Assembly (NCBI RefSeq): GCF_015356825.1
Contig: NZ_JAACYW010000102.1
Span: 1-35,114 of the forward strand
Length of the DNA stretch: 35,114 nt
Origin: Catenulispora rubra
GTDB taxonomy: Bacteria; Actinomycetota; Actinomycetes; Streptomycetales; Catenulisporaceae
Reading direction: 5' to 3'
Shown here: piece by piece, positions 24,801-32,517 of the stretch
How the letters are laid out: every line of letters starts with the position of its first letter
Numbering within the stretch: the first letter of the stretch is position 1
Made by a program: the position numbers and the translations under genes
Notes under the pieces: generated by a model
What the model was told of the DNA's origin: nothing
The model's database searches: none
Seen by the model: only the letters and a program-made list of their open reading frames with translations

Positions 24801-25485
24801 CGCCGGGCAGCGCGGTCGCCTTGGCCGGGCTCACCCGGTGCAGCATCTGCGAGGCCTCGACGACCTCCTCGATCGCGGCGTCGCCGCGCAGCGTGGTCGA
24901 CGGGACCGGCGGGGCGTCCGGCAGCTTGATGCGCAGCAGCGCGCTGGCCTGATCCGCGGGCACCACGCGCAGCGGGCCCTCGCTCGGGCCCCATTCCGGC
25001 TCTCCACCACTGGCGCCGCCGCCAGCACCGCCAGCACCGCCGGCCGCCGCACCACCGCTGAAGGCGTTCGGGCCCGCGTGCGAGAACGCTTCCCGGCCGG
25101 CCGTGCCAGCCGTGCCAGCCGTGTCGGCCACGTCGGCCACGTCGCCGGGACCGGCGAAGCGCTGCGCCGGGAAACCACCGGAACTGCTCAGCGTGTCGGC
25201 ACCGCCGCCGAAGCCGGACATGATCCCGGTCCCGTAGTCGCCCCCGCCGCCGTAGTCCAGGCCGTGCGCCTGCCCGGCGACCGGCTCGGCCCCGTCGCGG
25301 AACAGGGAGGCGTCATGGAACCCGGTCGCACCGGGGCCGGGCACCGAGGCCGGGCCGGCCCCGAACGCGGGCTCGGCCGGCGGCGGGACCTCGTCGCGGA
25401 ACAGCGGCGCACCGCCGAACCCGTAGTCGGGCTGCCGGTCCGGATCAACGTCGTCTGCCTGGCGTCGGGGAAACTCGTCGTTCAA
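21838..25485 (-). CDS. Large VanW-family envelope protein
   Basis: The product has 1215 aa. A cytoplasmic region of about 470 residues, Gly/Pro/Ala-rich and mostly disordered with one more ordered part at about 172-300, precedes a single membrane helix (about 479-501). Outside, a YoaR-type putative peptidoglycan-binding domain (GTVVDGVAIGGMTRTAA, from 508), a Pro/Ser/Ala linker (about 665-760), a second similar domain (about 770-900) and a VanW domain (about 918-1050; FSLNQILGARTTANGF, TALYNAEYLAGL) follow. The C-terminus is low-complexity. The usual Cys before the TALYNA segment (GGGVCQV in many VanW proteins) is replaced by GAGTSLV. The start is TTG 25485 with AGAGG upstream; no ATG or GTG is nearby. 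Its role in the envelope is unknown; there is no vancomycin-resistance cluster here. Confidence 0.8.
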   Translation of the reverse strand: MNDEFPRRQADDVDPDRQPDYGFGGAPLFRDEVPPPAEPAFGAGPASVPGPGATGFHDASLFRDGAEPVAGQAHGLDYGGGGDYGTGIMSGFGGGADTLSSSGGFPAQRFAGPGDVADVADTAGTAGTAGREAFSHAGPNAFSGGAAAGGAGGAGGGASGGEPEWGPSEGPLRVVPADQASALLRIKLPDAPPVPSTTLRGDAAIEEVVEASQMLHRVSPAKATALPGDVLALTTATMVVPMPGAAFGGVRAVPRSARLTASVPPDLASRAEADLLSDTVEQFFGDFDAIGRELEAQRASGVQAAAAATVPTQSGEAAGAAASQPATLPNQYGPSAPPGGRYGVPTQVPGYEAARRSPVGMRYLGGIFHDSSGESSFYDPSTESLVPMGAAAISASDFRRTAPAVARPVPPPRIGAQAKPAPRTAAMPAPTRGGHTGYTQYADGADDTKVLSKVLPKEHWSDHHPDHHRSRRGRRRGRVALVSALSVTLACGALYGAALAFEGQVPKGTVVDGVAIGGMTRTAAEAKLSAALGSTLNAPLRLTADGTTFQLAPDQSGLHIDYAGTVAAAASGRSDPTVAIPALAGSGREVPLQVSVDRTALKTALTNLTTGFDKPMVDGSVVFPGGVPTPIAPRPGRQIDVDVAVDAVVSAFDNGVSSVHLASMAPAAPLPTAPVAYAMAPAKTELSPTHHTATSRVKQSPATPSSPSSTPSAPVSPSGTAGMPTGSAPAGPIPAAPAPAIPAPAAVPASAPFTGFPAPPVALAVHDIQPTVTPAAVAQAMQDFARPAMSGSVVLITGSVHTVLKPAILGRHLAIEPDGHGGLTPKLDGVGIRAELDHDALAKLEQAPTDASFTVSGGKPVLVPGKNGLGYAPEAIQSAVLPVLTKASSAQRIATVPIGPLPPAFTTEAAQALGVHDVMGLYTAPFSPTTQRTANVKRAADLVRGQILQPGQVFSLNQILGARTTANGFLPAAQSGTSTPAQDVGAGTSLVATALYNAEYLAGLKDVEHHPHATVTDHFPPGMEAAMVYPDVDLKFQNDSGAPVYLWTSSTENAVTVAVLGQKAYDSVQTETSPHYALVQPKTTYSSAEPCVAGDGVPGFQVDVTRTLTKSGQDPIRQVFHSSYAAQDKVICGAPGSNGASAANGATVGTPTGTPTGGAATPQSSATATQGTASSPNAPSPTGGAGSGTPVETPASSASDGSLLGGLLGAPSSRH

Positions 25486-25587
25486 AATCGGTCGCCTCTG
25501 TCAAGGTCGGTCGCGCAGGGCCATCGGGCAGGGCCTACTAGCTGTGCCATCTAGCAGCGCGCCACCGGCCACCGAGAGTGTTGCTCC

Positions 25588-25605
25588 GATCACAGTACTG
25601 TGATC
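25588..25605. promoter_or_regulatory. 18-bp perfect palindrome upstream of the VanW gene
   Basis: GATCACAGTACTGTGATC lies 102 bp before the start codon, and TACTGT inside it also fits a -10. A related half site, GTCACAG, follows at about 25613-25619. It is a candidate operator; the regulator is unknown. Confidence 0.5.
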
Positions 25606-25663
25606 AGCGGTGGTCACAGGGGCGTACGGGTGACATTGCCACGGCCTTGCGGCGCTGACCCGC

Positions 25664-25707
25664 CGGAATCCGGCGAGGCTTCACTCGATCGAGCGAGGAG
25701 GATTCCG
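25664..25707 (-). terminator. Hairpin after the mshB-linked membrane protein gene
   Basis: CGGAATCC (25664-25671) pairs with GGATTCCG (25700-25707), enclosing a smaller CTCGATCGAG palindrome. It starts 64 nt beyond the stop at 25772 and separates that gene from the VanW gene. There is no T-run. Confidence 0.4.
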
Positions 25708-25771
25708 CCTCAAGTCCGGTCCCCGAAAAGCCGGATTTGACGGTTTTGCGACAGAGCGAACGCTCAGAGGC

Positions 25772-26344
25772 TCAGCGCGAGCGGCCGGCGGTCTTCTCGG
25801 CGAGCCGGTCGGTCAGCTGCCACTGGAACACCAGCACCGCGATTCCGAAGGCGATGACAAGGCCGCCGTAAACGAAGATCTGCGCCGAAGAGGTGTTGGC
25901 CAGGATCACGGTGCCGCTGTTGCCGACGCCGAACATCAGCGTCGCGACGACCAGCAGCCAGCCGGCGACCGGGATCCCCACGGCGCGCGGGGCGCGCAGC
26001 AGCGCCCCGCCGACCAACAGCAGCGCGCTCAACAACACCAGGCCGATGAGCGAGCCGAGCGGGAACGCGAAGCCGCCGGAGCCGCCCTGGGAGGCGGAGG
26101 TCGGGTCCCCGGCGTCCAGCAAGCGCGGGCCGGAGCCGCCGACGCGCACGGTGTAGCCCTGGATCATCGAGCCGATCAGCCCGACCACGGCCCCGGCCCC
26201 GCCGAGCCCGGAGAGCACCAGCGCGCGCCCGCGCGGGGACTCCGTGCCCAGCCACGCGGCCCCGACCAGACCGATCAGGCCGACCAGACCGGCCAGCACC
26301 ACGACCACCGACACGCCGACCTCCGCTGTGCCCGAAACGTCCAT
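25772..26344 (-). CDS. Membrane protein of unknown function linked to mshB
   Basis: The product (190 aa) has about five hydrophobic segments (roughly 10-31, 41-62, 94-116, 122-143, 155-175) and a basic C-terminus (EKTAGRSR). A Gly/Ser-rich loop lies between the second and third helices. The ATG overlaps the mshB stop by one base (TGATG), so it is co-translated with mshB. Small membrane proteins next to mshB occur in other actinobacteria, but I cannot name the family with certainty. No catalytic motif is seen. A role in mycothiol biology is only suggested by position. Confidence 0.7.
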   Translation of the reverse strand: MDVSGTAEVGVSVVVVLAGLVGLIGLVGAAWLGTESPRGRALVLSGLGGAGAVVGLIGSMIQGYTVRVGGSGPRLLDAGDPTSASQGGSGGFAFPLGSLIGLVLLSALLLVGGALLRAPRAVGIPVAGWLLVVATLMFGVGNSGTVILANTSSAQIFVYGGLVIAFGIAVLVFQWQLTDRLAEKTAGRSR

Positions 26345-27315
26345 CAGTCCTGGGAAACCCCGGCAGCGGCCCCGTCCGCGATCCCGAGGCCGGCGAACAG
26401 GTCCTTCTCCAACTCGCTGTCCGAGCGCTCGGCGACGCCCTTGACCAGCTGGTAGAACTCGTGGGCCATGAAGTTCATGCCGATCGCGTTGGAGAGCGCG
26501 AAGAAGCCCTCCTTCATCGAGATCTGCGTGGGGTAGGCGCGCATGCCCTCGCGCTTGTTCTCCATGTACGCGCTGCCGTCGATGCCGGTGGTCACCAACG
26601 CGTCGTCGGTACCGAAGGGCAGCTCGTCCACCGAGTCCACGGCCAGGAAACCGCTGGTGTCCCCGGCCTCCTTCAGCAGGCGGATGCCCTCGGCCAGGGA
26701 CGACTTCGGCAGCGCGGTCCAGTAGATCTTCGTGACCTCCCAGGCCGCGCCGTGCCCGGGCGCGAAGTCCGGGTCGGCGGCCAGCTCGGCGGCGCGCATC
26801 GCGACGCGGTGGGCCTGGATGTGGTCGGGGTGGCCGTAGCCGCCGTTCTCGTCGTAGGTGACCAGCACCTGCGGCCGGATCTCGCGGACCACCTTCACCA
26901 GGTGCCCGGCGGCCTCGTCGAGGTCGGCGTGCCAGAACGCGTGCGGCTTGTCGTTGGCCGGCGTCCCCATCATCCCGGAGTCCCGGTAGCGGCCCACGCC
27001 GCCGAGGAACCGGTGGTCGGCCACGCCGAGCGCGGTCATCGCGTTCGCCAGCTCCACCACCCGCACGTCGGCCAGCCGGTCCTCGCGGTCGGCGGCCAGG
27101 TGCTCCAGCTCGGGCACCAGCACCTCGCCCTCCTCGCCGGCGGTGCAGGTGACCAGCGTGACGTGCACGCCCTCGGCGGCGTAGCCGGCCATGGTGGCGC
27201 CGGTGCCGATCACCTCGTCGTCCGGATGGGCGTGGACGAGCAGCAGACGCCGGGCGGCCGTGGGGCTCGCGGGGGGCGTGGCGCCCGCCGACTGCGCGGT
27301 CGTGTTCGCGGTCAT
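26344..27315 (-). CDS. mshB: N-acetyl-1-D-myo-inositol-2-amino-2-deoxy-alpha-D-glucopyranoside deacetylase
   Basis: The product (323 aa) is a LmbE/PIG-L-fold zinc deacetylase acting in mycothiol biosynthesis; it removes acetate from GlcNAc-inositol. VHAHPDDE (28-34) supplies zinc ligands His30 and Asp33 and general base Asp32. GGYGHPDHIQ (159-167) supplies His165. TCTAGEEGEV, RYRDSGMMGT and KIYWTALP follow M. tuberculosis MshB. The related Mca amidase is less likely because of the GEEGEV and C-terminal segments. ATG 27315 has no ribosome site but lies 6 nt after TACCCT, so a leaderless mRNA is likely. It is divergent from the S9 peptidase gene. Confidence 0.9.
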   Translation of the reverse strand: MTANTTAQSAGATPPASPTAARRLLLVHAHPDDEVIGTGATMAGYAAEGVHVTLVTCTAGEEGEVLVPELEHLAADREDRLADVRVVELANAMTALGVADHRFLGGVGRYRDSGMMGTPANDKPHAFWHADLDEAAGHLVKVVREIRPQVLVTYDENGGYGHPDHIQAHRVAMRAAELAADPDFAPGHGAAWEVTKIYWTALPKSSLAEGIRLLKEAGDTSGFLAVDSVDELPFGTDDALVTTGIDGSAYMENKREGMRAYPTQISMKEGFFALSNAIGMNFMAHEFYQLVKGVAERSDSELEKDLFAGLGIADGAAAGVSQD

Positions 27316-27321
27316 AGGGCA

Positions 27322-27383
27322 AGGGTACGCATACCTTCCCCGCCGCTCGGGGAACAGCCCGGCGGCGCCGGGGCGAATAGCAT
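27322..27383. promoter_or_regulatory. Back-to-back leaderless promoters of mshB and the S9 peptidase gene
   Basis: The 74-bp divergent region has TACCCT on the minus strand (27327-27322), 6 nt before the mshB ATG, and TAGCAT on the plus strand (27378-27383), 6 nt before ATG 27390. Neither gene has a Shine-Dalgarno. No clear -35 is seen for either. Confidence 0.45.
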
Positions 27384-27389
27384 GACGGC

Positions 27390-29546
27390 ATGGCTGACAC
27401 CCCCTCGTTCCCCCGGCATTCGGCCCGGACCCAGCGTTTCACCCTCGGCGTGCCGCGCGCCTTCAGCATCGCCCCGGACGGCACGCGGATCGCGTTCCTG
27501 CGCGGCAAGCACGGCACGGACACCGCGACCTGTTTGTGGGTACTGGATCCGACCAGCGGCGAAGAGCGGCTGGTGGCCGATCCGATCGCGCTGCTCGGCG
27601 GTGCGGGCGAGGAGCTGACCGACGAGGAGAAGGCGCGGCGCGAGCGCTCGCGGCAGGGCGCGGCCGGCATCGTCGGCTTCGCGGTCGACGCCGATCTGAT
27701 GCATGTGGCGTTCGCGCTGTCCGGCCGGCTGTTCGTGGCCGACCTCACAGAAACGGACCCGGCGCGGGCCGTACGCGAGCTGCCGACCCCGGGCGGCGTG
27801 GCCGACCCGCGGCCGAACCCGGCCGGCACGCACGTGGCCTACGTGGCCGGCGGTGCGATGCGGGTGATCGGCCTGGACGGCGCCGACGACCGTGCGCTGG
27901 CCGAGCCGGAGACGGACACCGTCACCTACGGCCTGGCCGAGTTCATCGCGGCCGAGGAGATGGACCGGTTCCGCGGCTACTGGTGGGCCCCGGAGGGCGA
28001 TCGGCTGTTCGCCGAGCGCGCCGACGAGGCGCCGATCCAGACCTGGTTCATCTCCGACCCCGCGAACCCCGGCAAGGAGCCGGCGGCGGTGCGCTACCCG
28101 GCGGCCGGGACGAACAACGCGGCGGTCTCCGGCGTGGTGCTCGGTCTGGACGGCTCGCGGGTGGACGTGGCGTGGGAGGACTCCTCGCCGTACCTGACCA
28201 CGGTCCACTGGTCGGCGGGCGGCGATCCGGTGCTGGGCCTGATGAACCGCGGGCAGACGCGCGTCACCTACGCGCTGCTCGACCCGGACACCGGCATGGT
28301 GACGCTGCACGGCGAGGAGTCGGACCCGCGCTGGGTGGACATCGTCTCCGGCGTCCCCGCCTGGATCAGCGGAGCCGACGACGGCGACGAGGAGCCCTCG
28401 GCCGCGCTGGTCACCGTCGGGGCCCGGGAGGGCGCGAACCGCGTCCTGCTCGACGGCGAGCCGCTGACCCCGCCGGAACTCCAGGTGCGCTCGGTGCTGG
28501 CGGTCGGCGAGCACGGCGTGCAGTTCAGCGCCAGTGCCGAGGATCCGGCCCAGGTGCACGTGTTCCTGGTCTCGCGGGACGGCGTGGTGCGTCAGCTCAC
28601 TGAGACGTTCGGCGTGCACTCCGCGGTGTTCGGCGCGGACCTGGCCGTGATCAGCTCGGCGTCGTTCTCCGAGCCCGGTTCCACCGCCCGCGTGATGCGG
28701 CTGGACGAGGACGGCGACGCGAAGGACCTGTGCACGGTCCGCAACGTCTCCGAGACCCCCGCGCTGAAGCTGAACGCGACGCTGGTCCGGCTCGGCGAGC
28801 GGGCGCTGCGCGGCGTGCTGGTCCTGCCGACCGGCCACGTGCCGGGGACCAGGCTGCCGATCCTGCTGGACCCCTACGGAGGCCCGCACGCGCAGCGCGC
28901 GCTGGCCTCGCACAACATGCACCTGGGCTCCCAGTGGCTGGCCGACCAGGGCTTCGCGGTGCTGGTCGTGGACGGCCGCGGCACGCCGGGCCGCGGGCCG
29001 GAGTGGGACCGCGCGATCTACCGCGACTTCGCGGGCCCGGTGGTGCAGGACCAGGTGGACGCCGTGCAGGCGGCGGCCGAGCAGAACCCCGACCTGGACC
29101 TGACCCGGGTGGCGATCCGTGGCTGGTCCTTCGGCGGCTACCTGTCGGCGCTGGCGGCCCTGCGCCGCCCGGACGTGTTCCACGCCGCGGTGGTCGGCGC
29201 GCCGGTCACCGACCAGCACCTGTACGACACCTGCTACACCGAGCGCTACCTGGGCCACCCGGACGCCGAGCCGGAGGTCTACCGCCGCAACTCGGTCGTG
29301 GTCGGCACCGAGCCCAGCGGCTGGGCGGAGCAGCACCGGCCGCTGATGCTGATCCACGGCCTGGCCGACGACAACGTGGTGGTCGCGCACACGCTGCGGC
29401 TGTCCTCGGCGCTGCTGGCCGAGGGGCGTCCGCACGAGACGCTGCTGCTGTCGGGGGTGACGCACATGACGCCGCAGGAGGTCGTCGCGGAGAACCTGAT
29501 GCTGCTGCAGGTCGACTTCCTCAAGCGCGCGCTCGCCGGGAGCTAG
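27390..29546 (+). CDS. S9-family peptidase, dipeptidyl-peptidase IV type
   Basis: The product has 718 aa. An N-terminal beta-propeller of about 470 residues leads into an alpha/beta-hydrolase domain. The catalytic triad is Ser580 in GWSFGGY, Asp660 in GLADDNV and His692 in SGVTHM. The double Glu of DPP-IV enzymes that holds the substrate N-terminus appears as Glu189-Glu190 in AAEEMDRFRGYWW. This predicts release of dipeptides, often X-Pro, from peptide N-termini. There is no signal peptide, so it is likely cytoplasmic and would work in peptide turnover. The nucleophile elbow has Phe where many homologues have Tyr. The start is ATG 27390, probably leaderless. Confidence 0.9.
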   Translation: MADTPSFPRHSARTQRFTLGVPRAFSIAPDGTRIAFLRGKHGTDTATCLWVLDPTSGEERLVADPIALLGGAGEELTDEEKARRERSRQGAAGIVGFAVDADLMHVAFALSGRLFVADLTETDPARAVRELPTPGGVADPRPNPAGTHVAYVAGGAMRVIGLDGADDRALAEPETDTVTYGLAEFIAAEEMDRFRGYWWAPEGDRLFAERADEAPIQTWFISDPANPGKEPAAVRYPAAGTNNAAVSGVVLGLDGSRVDVAWEDSSPYLTTVHWSAGGDPVLGLMNRGQTRVTYALLDPDTGMVTLHGEESDPRWVDIVSGVPAWISGADDGDEEPSAALVTVGAREGANRVLLDGEPLTPPELQVRSVLAVGEHGVQFSASAEDPAQVHVFLVSRDGVVRQLTETFGVHSAVFGADLAVISSASFSEPGSTARVMRLDEDGDAKDLCTVRNVSETPALKLNATLVRLGERALRGVLVLPTGHVPGTRLPILLDPYGGPHAQRALASHNMHLGSQWLADQGFAVLVVDGRGTPGRGPEWDRAIYRDFAGPVVQDQVDAVQAAAEQNPDLDLTRVAIRGWSFGGYLSALAALRRPDVFHAAVVGAPVTDQHLYDTCYTERYLGHPDAEPEVYRRNSVVVGTEPSGWAEQHRPLMLIHGLADDNVVVAHTLRLSSALLAEGRPHETLLLSGVTHMTPQEVVAENLMLLQVDFLKRALAGS

Positions 29547-29557
29547 GCGCGGCCCGA

Positions 29558-29634
29558 CGTGACGCCGGGGCGATGCCCGGCAGGACTCTGGCAGGGCTCT
29601 GGCAGGCGATGCCTCGCAGGACCCTGGCGTCACG
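29558..29634 (+). terminator. Long inverted repeat enclosing tandem repeats after the S9 peptidase gene
   Basis: CGTGACGCC (29558-29566) pairs exactly with GGCGTCACG (29626-29634). Between them are tandem GGCAGGACTCT and GGCAGGGCTCT (29579-29600), and two copies of a GGCGATGCC-type block. It probably ends the peptidase transcript. Confidence 0.4.
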
Positions 29635-29726
29635 CGAAGATGACCATGAGTTGATTCGGGTTAGTGGCAACCTGGCCGGGTTACTCGGCGTCTACTTGCC
29701 GTAGTCACCCGGAAAGGTTGGGTTCC

Positions 29727-30458
29727 ATGAACCGTATTTCCGTTTTGGTCGCAGCGGGGGCGCTCGGAGCCGTCGCCCTGACGACCGGATGTACCAGCAC
29801 CTCCTCGAAGAGCGCCGTCAGCGGCGGATCCACTGTGGGGACCACGAGCTCGGCGGGGACCACGTCCTCGTCGGGATCGGGCTCCAACCCGGCCGGAGGC
29901 TCCGCCCCGGGCTCCGCGTCCAGCACCGCCGGCGGCAGTTCCACGGCGTCGAGCTCCGCCACCACCGCACCGTCGACCTCCAGCTCCTCGGCCACGCACA
30001 CCGGCTCGGCCTGCACCACGGCCGAGATGCCGTCGGGCACCTGGCGCGTGGTCCCGGACAGCCAGGGCGCCGGCCACGTCGCCGCCGACCTCACGCTGCA
30101 GAACACCTCGGCGCGCAGCTGCACCGTCGCCGGCTTCCCCGCCATCTCGCTGCTCGCCTCGAACGACCGCACGCTGCCGTCGTATGTCGTGAAGGACAAC
30201 TCGGTCGCGGTCACCACCATCACGGTCGCCCCGGGCGCCTCCGTGCACGCCGAGATGCGCTACTCGGCGAACGTCCCCGGCCCCGGCGAGTCCCAGAACG
30301 GGCAGTGCGAGCCGACGACGGTGCACGCGCAGGCGCAGCTGCCGGGGGACAGCGCGTGGGCACACATCACGCTCGACAGCCCGACGCCGGTGTGCGAGAA
30401 GGGCGAGCTTCAGGTGAAGCCTTTCGTGAGCGGGCAGTCGAGTCCCGCCGGAGGCTGA
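29727..30458 (+). CDS. DUF4232 domain lipoprotein
   Basis: The product has 243 aa. A lipoprotein signal peptide ends at Cys22 (ALTTGC), so it should be anchored on the outer face of the membrane. A Ser/Thr/Gly-rich linker of about 70 residues follows, and then a DUF4232 domain (about 94-235) with four Cys, CTTAEM, LQNTSARSCTVAGFPAI and VCEKG, that likely pair. DUF4232 proteins are common actinobacterial secreted proteins without known function. I chose ATG 29727, preceded by GGAAAGG, over the in-frame upstream start at 29664. It is convergent with typA. Confidence 0.85.
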   Translation: MNRISVLVAAGALGAVALTTGCTSTSSKSAVSGGSTVGTTSSAGTTSSSGSGSNPAGGSAPGSASSTAGGSSTASSSATTAPSTSSSSATHTGSACTTAEMPSGTWRVVPDSQGAGHVAADLTLQNTSARSCTVAGFPAISLLASNDRTLPSYVVKDNSVAVTTITVAPGASVHAEMRYSANVPGPGESQNGQCEPTTVHAQAQLPGDSAWAHITLDSPTPVCEKGELQVKPFVSGQSSPAGG

Positions 30459-30510
30459 GCCCATCAAGGGCCGTAGACCGCACAAGGAAGCAGGCGCTGA
30501 CATGAAAACC

Positions 30511-30546
30511 GAGCGGCCGCCGCAGGAGATCCCGCGGCGGCCGCTC
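30511..30546. terminator. Bidirectional terminator between the lipoprotein gene and typA
   Basis: GAGCGGCCGCCGC and its exact reverse complement form a 13-bp stem with a 10-nt loop (30524-30533). T-rich sequence follows on the plus strand, and GGTTTTC follows on the minus strand, so it can serve both converging genes. Confidence 0.85.
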
Positions 30547-30551
30547 CGCCG

Positions 30552-30587
30552 TTCTTTGGTTCCTTGGTTCTTTGGTTCTTTCGTTCC
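30552..30587 (+). repeat. 8-bp T-rich tandem repeat
   Basis: TTCTTTGG, TTCCTTGG, TTCTTTGG, TTCTTTCG and TTCC follow in series directly after the terminator stem. The tract is strikingly T-rich for this GC-rich DNA. Confidence 0.8.
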
Positions 30588-30604
30588 AGAGGCTTGTCAG
30601 CCCC

Positions 30605-30626
30605 CGAAGCTCAGCCGAAGCTCAGC
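30605..30626. repeat. 11-bp tandem duplication at the typA stop codon
   Basis: CGAAGCTCAGC occurs twice in direct succession. The TGA of typA (30624-30622) lies in one copy, and the other places a second TGA just beyond it. Confidence 0.7.
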
Positions 30627-32517
30627 CCTTGGCCTTGGCCGCGTTGCCCCGCGAGCGCCCGCGCACCTGCGCGTTCAGCTCCACCTTGCGGATCCGCACG
30701 GTGTCCGGCGTGACCTCGACGCACTCGTCCTCGCGGATGAACTCCAGCGCCTGCTCCAGCGACAGCTGGCGCGGCGGGATCAGCGTCTCGGTGACGTCCG
30801 AGGTGGACGACCGCATGTTGGTGAGCTTCTTCTCCTTGGTGATGTTCACGTCCATGTCGTCGGCGCGCGAGTTCTCACCGATGATCATGCCCTCGTAGAC
30901 CTCGGTGGTGGGCTGCACGAACATCGTGCCGCGCTCCTGGAGGTTCATCATCGCGAACGGGGTCGCCGCGCCGGCGCGGTCGGCCACCAGCGAGCCGGAG
31001 GTGCGGGTGCGCAGCTCGCCGTACCAGGGCTCGTAGCCCTCGAACACCGCGTGCGCGATGCCGGTGCCGCGGGTCAGGGTCAGGAACTCGGTGCGGAAGC
31101 CGATCAGCCCGCGGGAGGGGACCACGAACTCCATGCGGACCCAGCCGGTGCCGTGGTTCGTCATGGTCTCCATGCGGCCCTTGCGGTTGCCCTGGATCAG
31201 CTGGGTCACCGCGCCCAGGAACTCCTCGGGGCAGTCGATGGTCAGGCGCTCGACCGGCTCGTTGAGCTTGCCGTCGATGGTCTTGGTGACCACCTGGGGC
31301 TTGCCGACGGTGAGCTCGAAGCCCTCCCGGCGCATGGTCTCCACCAGGATGGCCAGCGCCAGCTCGCCGCGGCCCTGCACCTCCCAGGCGTCGGGGCGCT
31401 CGGTGGGCAGCACCCGCAGCGAGACGTTGCCGACCAGCTCGCGCTCCAGGCGGTCCTTCACCAGGCGCGCGGTGACCTTGGTGCCCTTGGTCGGGCCGCG
31501 GCCCACCAGCGGGGAGGTGTTGGTGCCGACGGTCATCGAGATCGCCGGCTCGTCCACGGTGATCAGCGGCAGCGGCCGCGGGTCCTCCGGGTCGGCCAGG
31601 GTGTCGCCGATCATGATCTCCGGGATGCCGGCGATGGCGATGATGTCGCCGGGGCCGGCGGACTCGGCCGGCTTGCGCTCCAGCGCCTCGGTCATCAGCA
31701 GCTCGGTGATCTTGACCCGCTCGATGGTGCCGTCGTGCCGGCACCAGGCCACCTGCTGGCCCTTGCGGATCTCGCCCTGGTGCACCCGGCACAGCGCGAT
31801 GCGGCCCAGGAAGTTGGACGCGTCCAGGTTGGTGACGTGCGCCTGCAGCGGCGCGCCCTCGGTGTAGGAGGGGGCCGGGATGGTCTCCAGGATGGTCTTG
31901 AACAGCGGCAGCAGGTTCTCCGAGTCCAGCTCGCCGCCCTGGCCGTAGCCGGACGAGGCGGGCACCGGCTTGGTCAGCGTGGCCTTGCCGTCGCGGGCGA
32001 TGGCGTAGACGATCGGGAACTCGATCTGCTCCTCGGTGGCGTCCAGGTCCATGAACAGCTCGTAGGTCTCGTCGATGACCTCGTCGACCCGCGAGTCCGG
32101 CCGGTCCACCTTGTTGATCAGCAGGATCACCGGCATCTTGGCGGCCAGCGCCTTGCGCAGCACGAAGCGGGTCTGCGGGAGCGGCCCCTCCGAGGCGTCC
32201 ACCAGCAGCACCACGCCGTCCACCATGGACAGGCCGCGCTCCACCTCGCCGCCGAAGTCGGCGTGCCCGGGGGTGTCGATGATGTTGATGATCACGTCCT
32301 CCCCGTCGGGACCGCGGTAGTGCACCGCGGTGTTCTTGGCGAGGATGGTGATGCCCTTCTCGCGCTCCAGATCGTTGGAGTCCATGGCGCGCTCGTCGAC
32401 GTGCTGGTGTTCGCCGAACGCGCCGGACTGCCACAGCATCGCGTCGACCAGCGTCGTCTTGCCGTGGTCGACGTGCGCGACGATCGCCACGTTCCTGATG
32501 TTGTCGCGTGTGGGCAT
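30622..32517 (-). CDS. typA: Translational GTPase TypA/BipA
   Basis: The product (631 aa) is a full-length ribosome-binding GTPase of the EF-G/LepA group, involved in ribosome assembly and stress or cold adaptation. G1 is AHVDHGKTT (14-22), G2 is around REKGITI, G3 is DTPGHADF (81-88) and G4 is NKVD (135-138). The EF-G-like domain V and the TypA-specific C-terminal domain (VEVTPDTVRIRKVEL near the end) are present. The basic tail (GRSRGNAAKAKG) is normal. The start is ATG 32517 with AAGGAG 9 nt upstream; TACGAT at 32559-32554 is a possible -10. Confidence 0.96.
   Translation of the reverse strand: MPTRDNIRNVAIVAHVDHGKTTLVDAMLWQSGAFGEHQHVDERAMDSNDLEREKGITILAKNTAVHYRGPDGEDVIINIIDTPGHADFGGEVERGLSMVDGVVLLVDASEGPLPQTRFVLRKALAAKMPVILLINKVDRPDSRVDEVIDETYELFMDLDATEEQIEFPIVYAIARDGKATLTKPVPASSGYGQGGELDSENLLPLFKTILETIPAPSYTEGAPLQAHVTNLDASNFLGRIALCRVHQGEIRKGQQVAWCRHDGTIERVKITELLMTEALERKPAESAGPGDIIAIAGIPEIMIGDTLADPEDPRPLPLITVDEPAISMTVGTNTSPLVGRGPTKGTKVTARLVKDRLERELVGNVSLRVLPTERPDAWEVQGRGELALAILVETMRREGFELTVGKPQVVTKTIDGKLNEPVERLTIDCPEEFLGAVTQLIQGNRKGRMETMTNHGTGWVRMEFVVPSRGLIGFRTEFLTLTRGTGIAHAVFEGYEPWYGELRTRTSGSLVADRAGAATPFAMMNLQERGTMFVQPTTEVYEGMIIGENSRADDMDVNITKEKKLTNMRSSTSDVTETLIPPRQLSLEQALEFIREDECVEVTPDTVRIRKVELNAQVRGRSRGNAAKAKG

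Noticed and set aside
21838..25485. VanW gene as a vancomycin-resistance determinant
   Set aside because: No vanHAX, vanRS or related genes in the window; VanW domains are widespread outside resistance clusters.
23809..25554. 581-codon plus-strand frame opposite the VanW gene
   Set aside because: Arg/Gly-rich antisense shadow. The minus strand carries recognisable domains and a membrane helix.
27312..29633. 773-codon minus-strand frame opposite the S9 peptidase gene
   Set aside because: Antisense shadow; the peptidase has an intact triad and family motifs.
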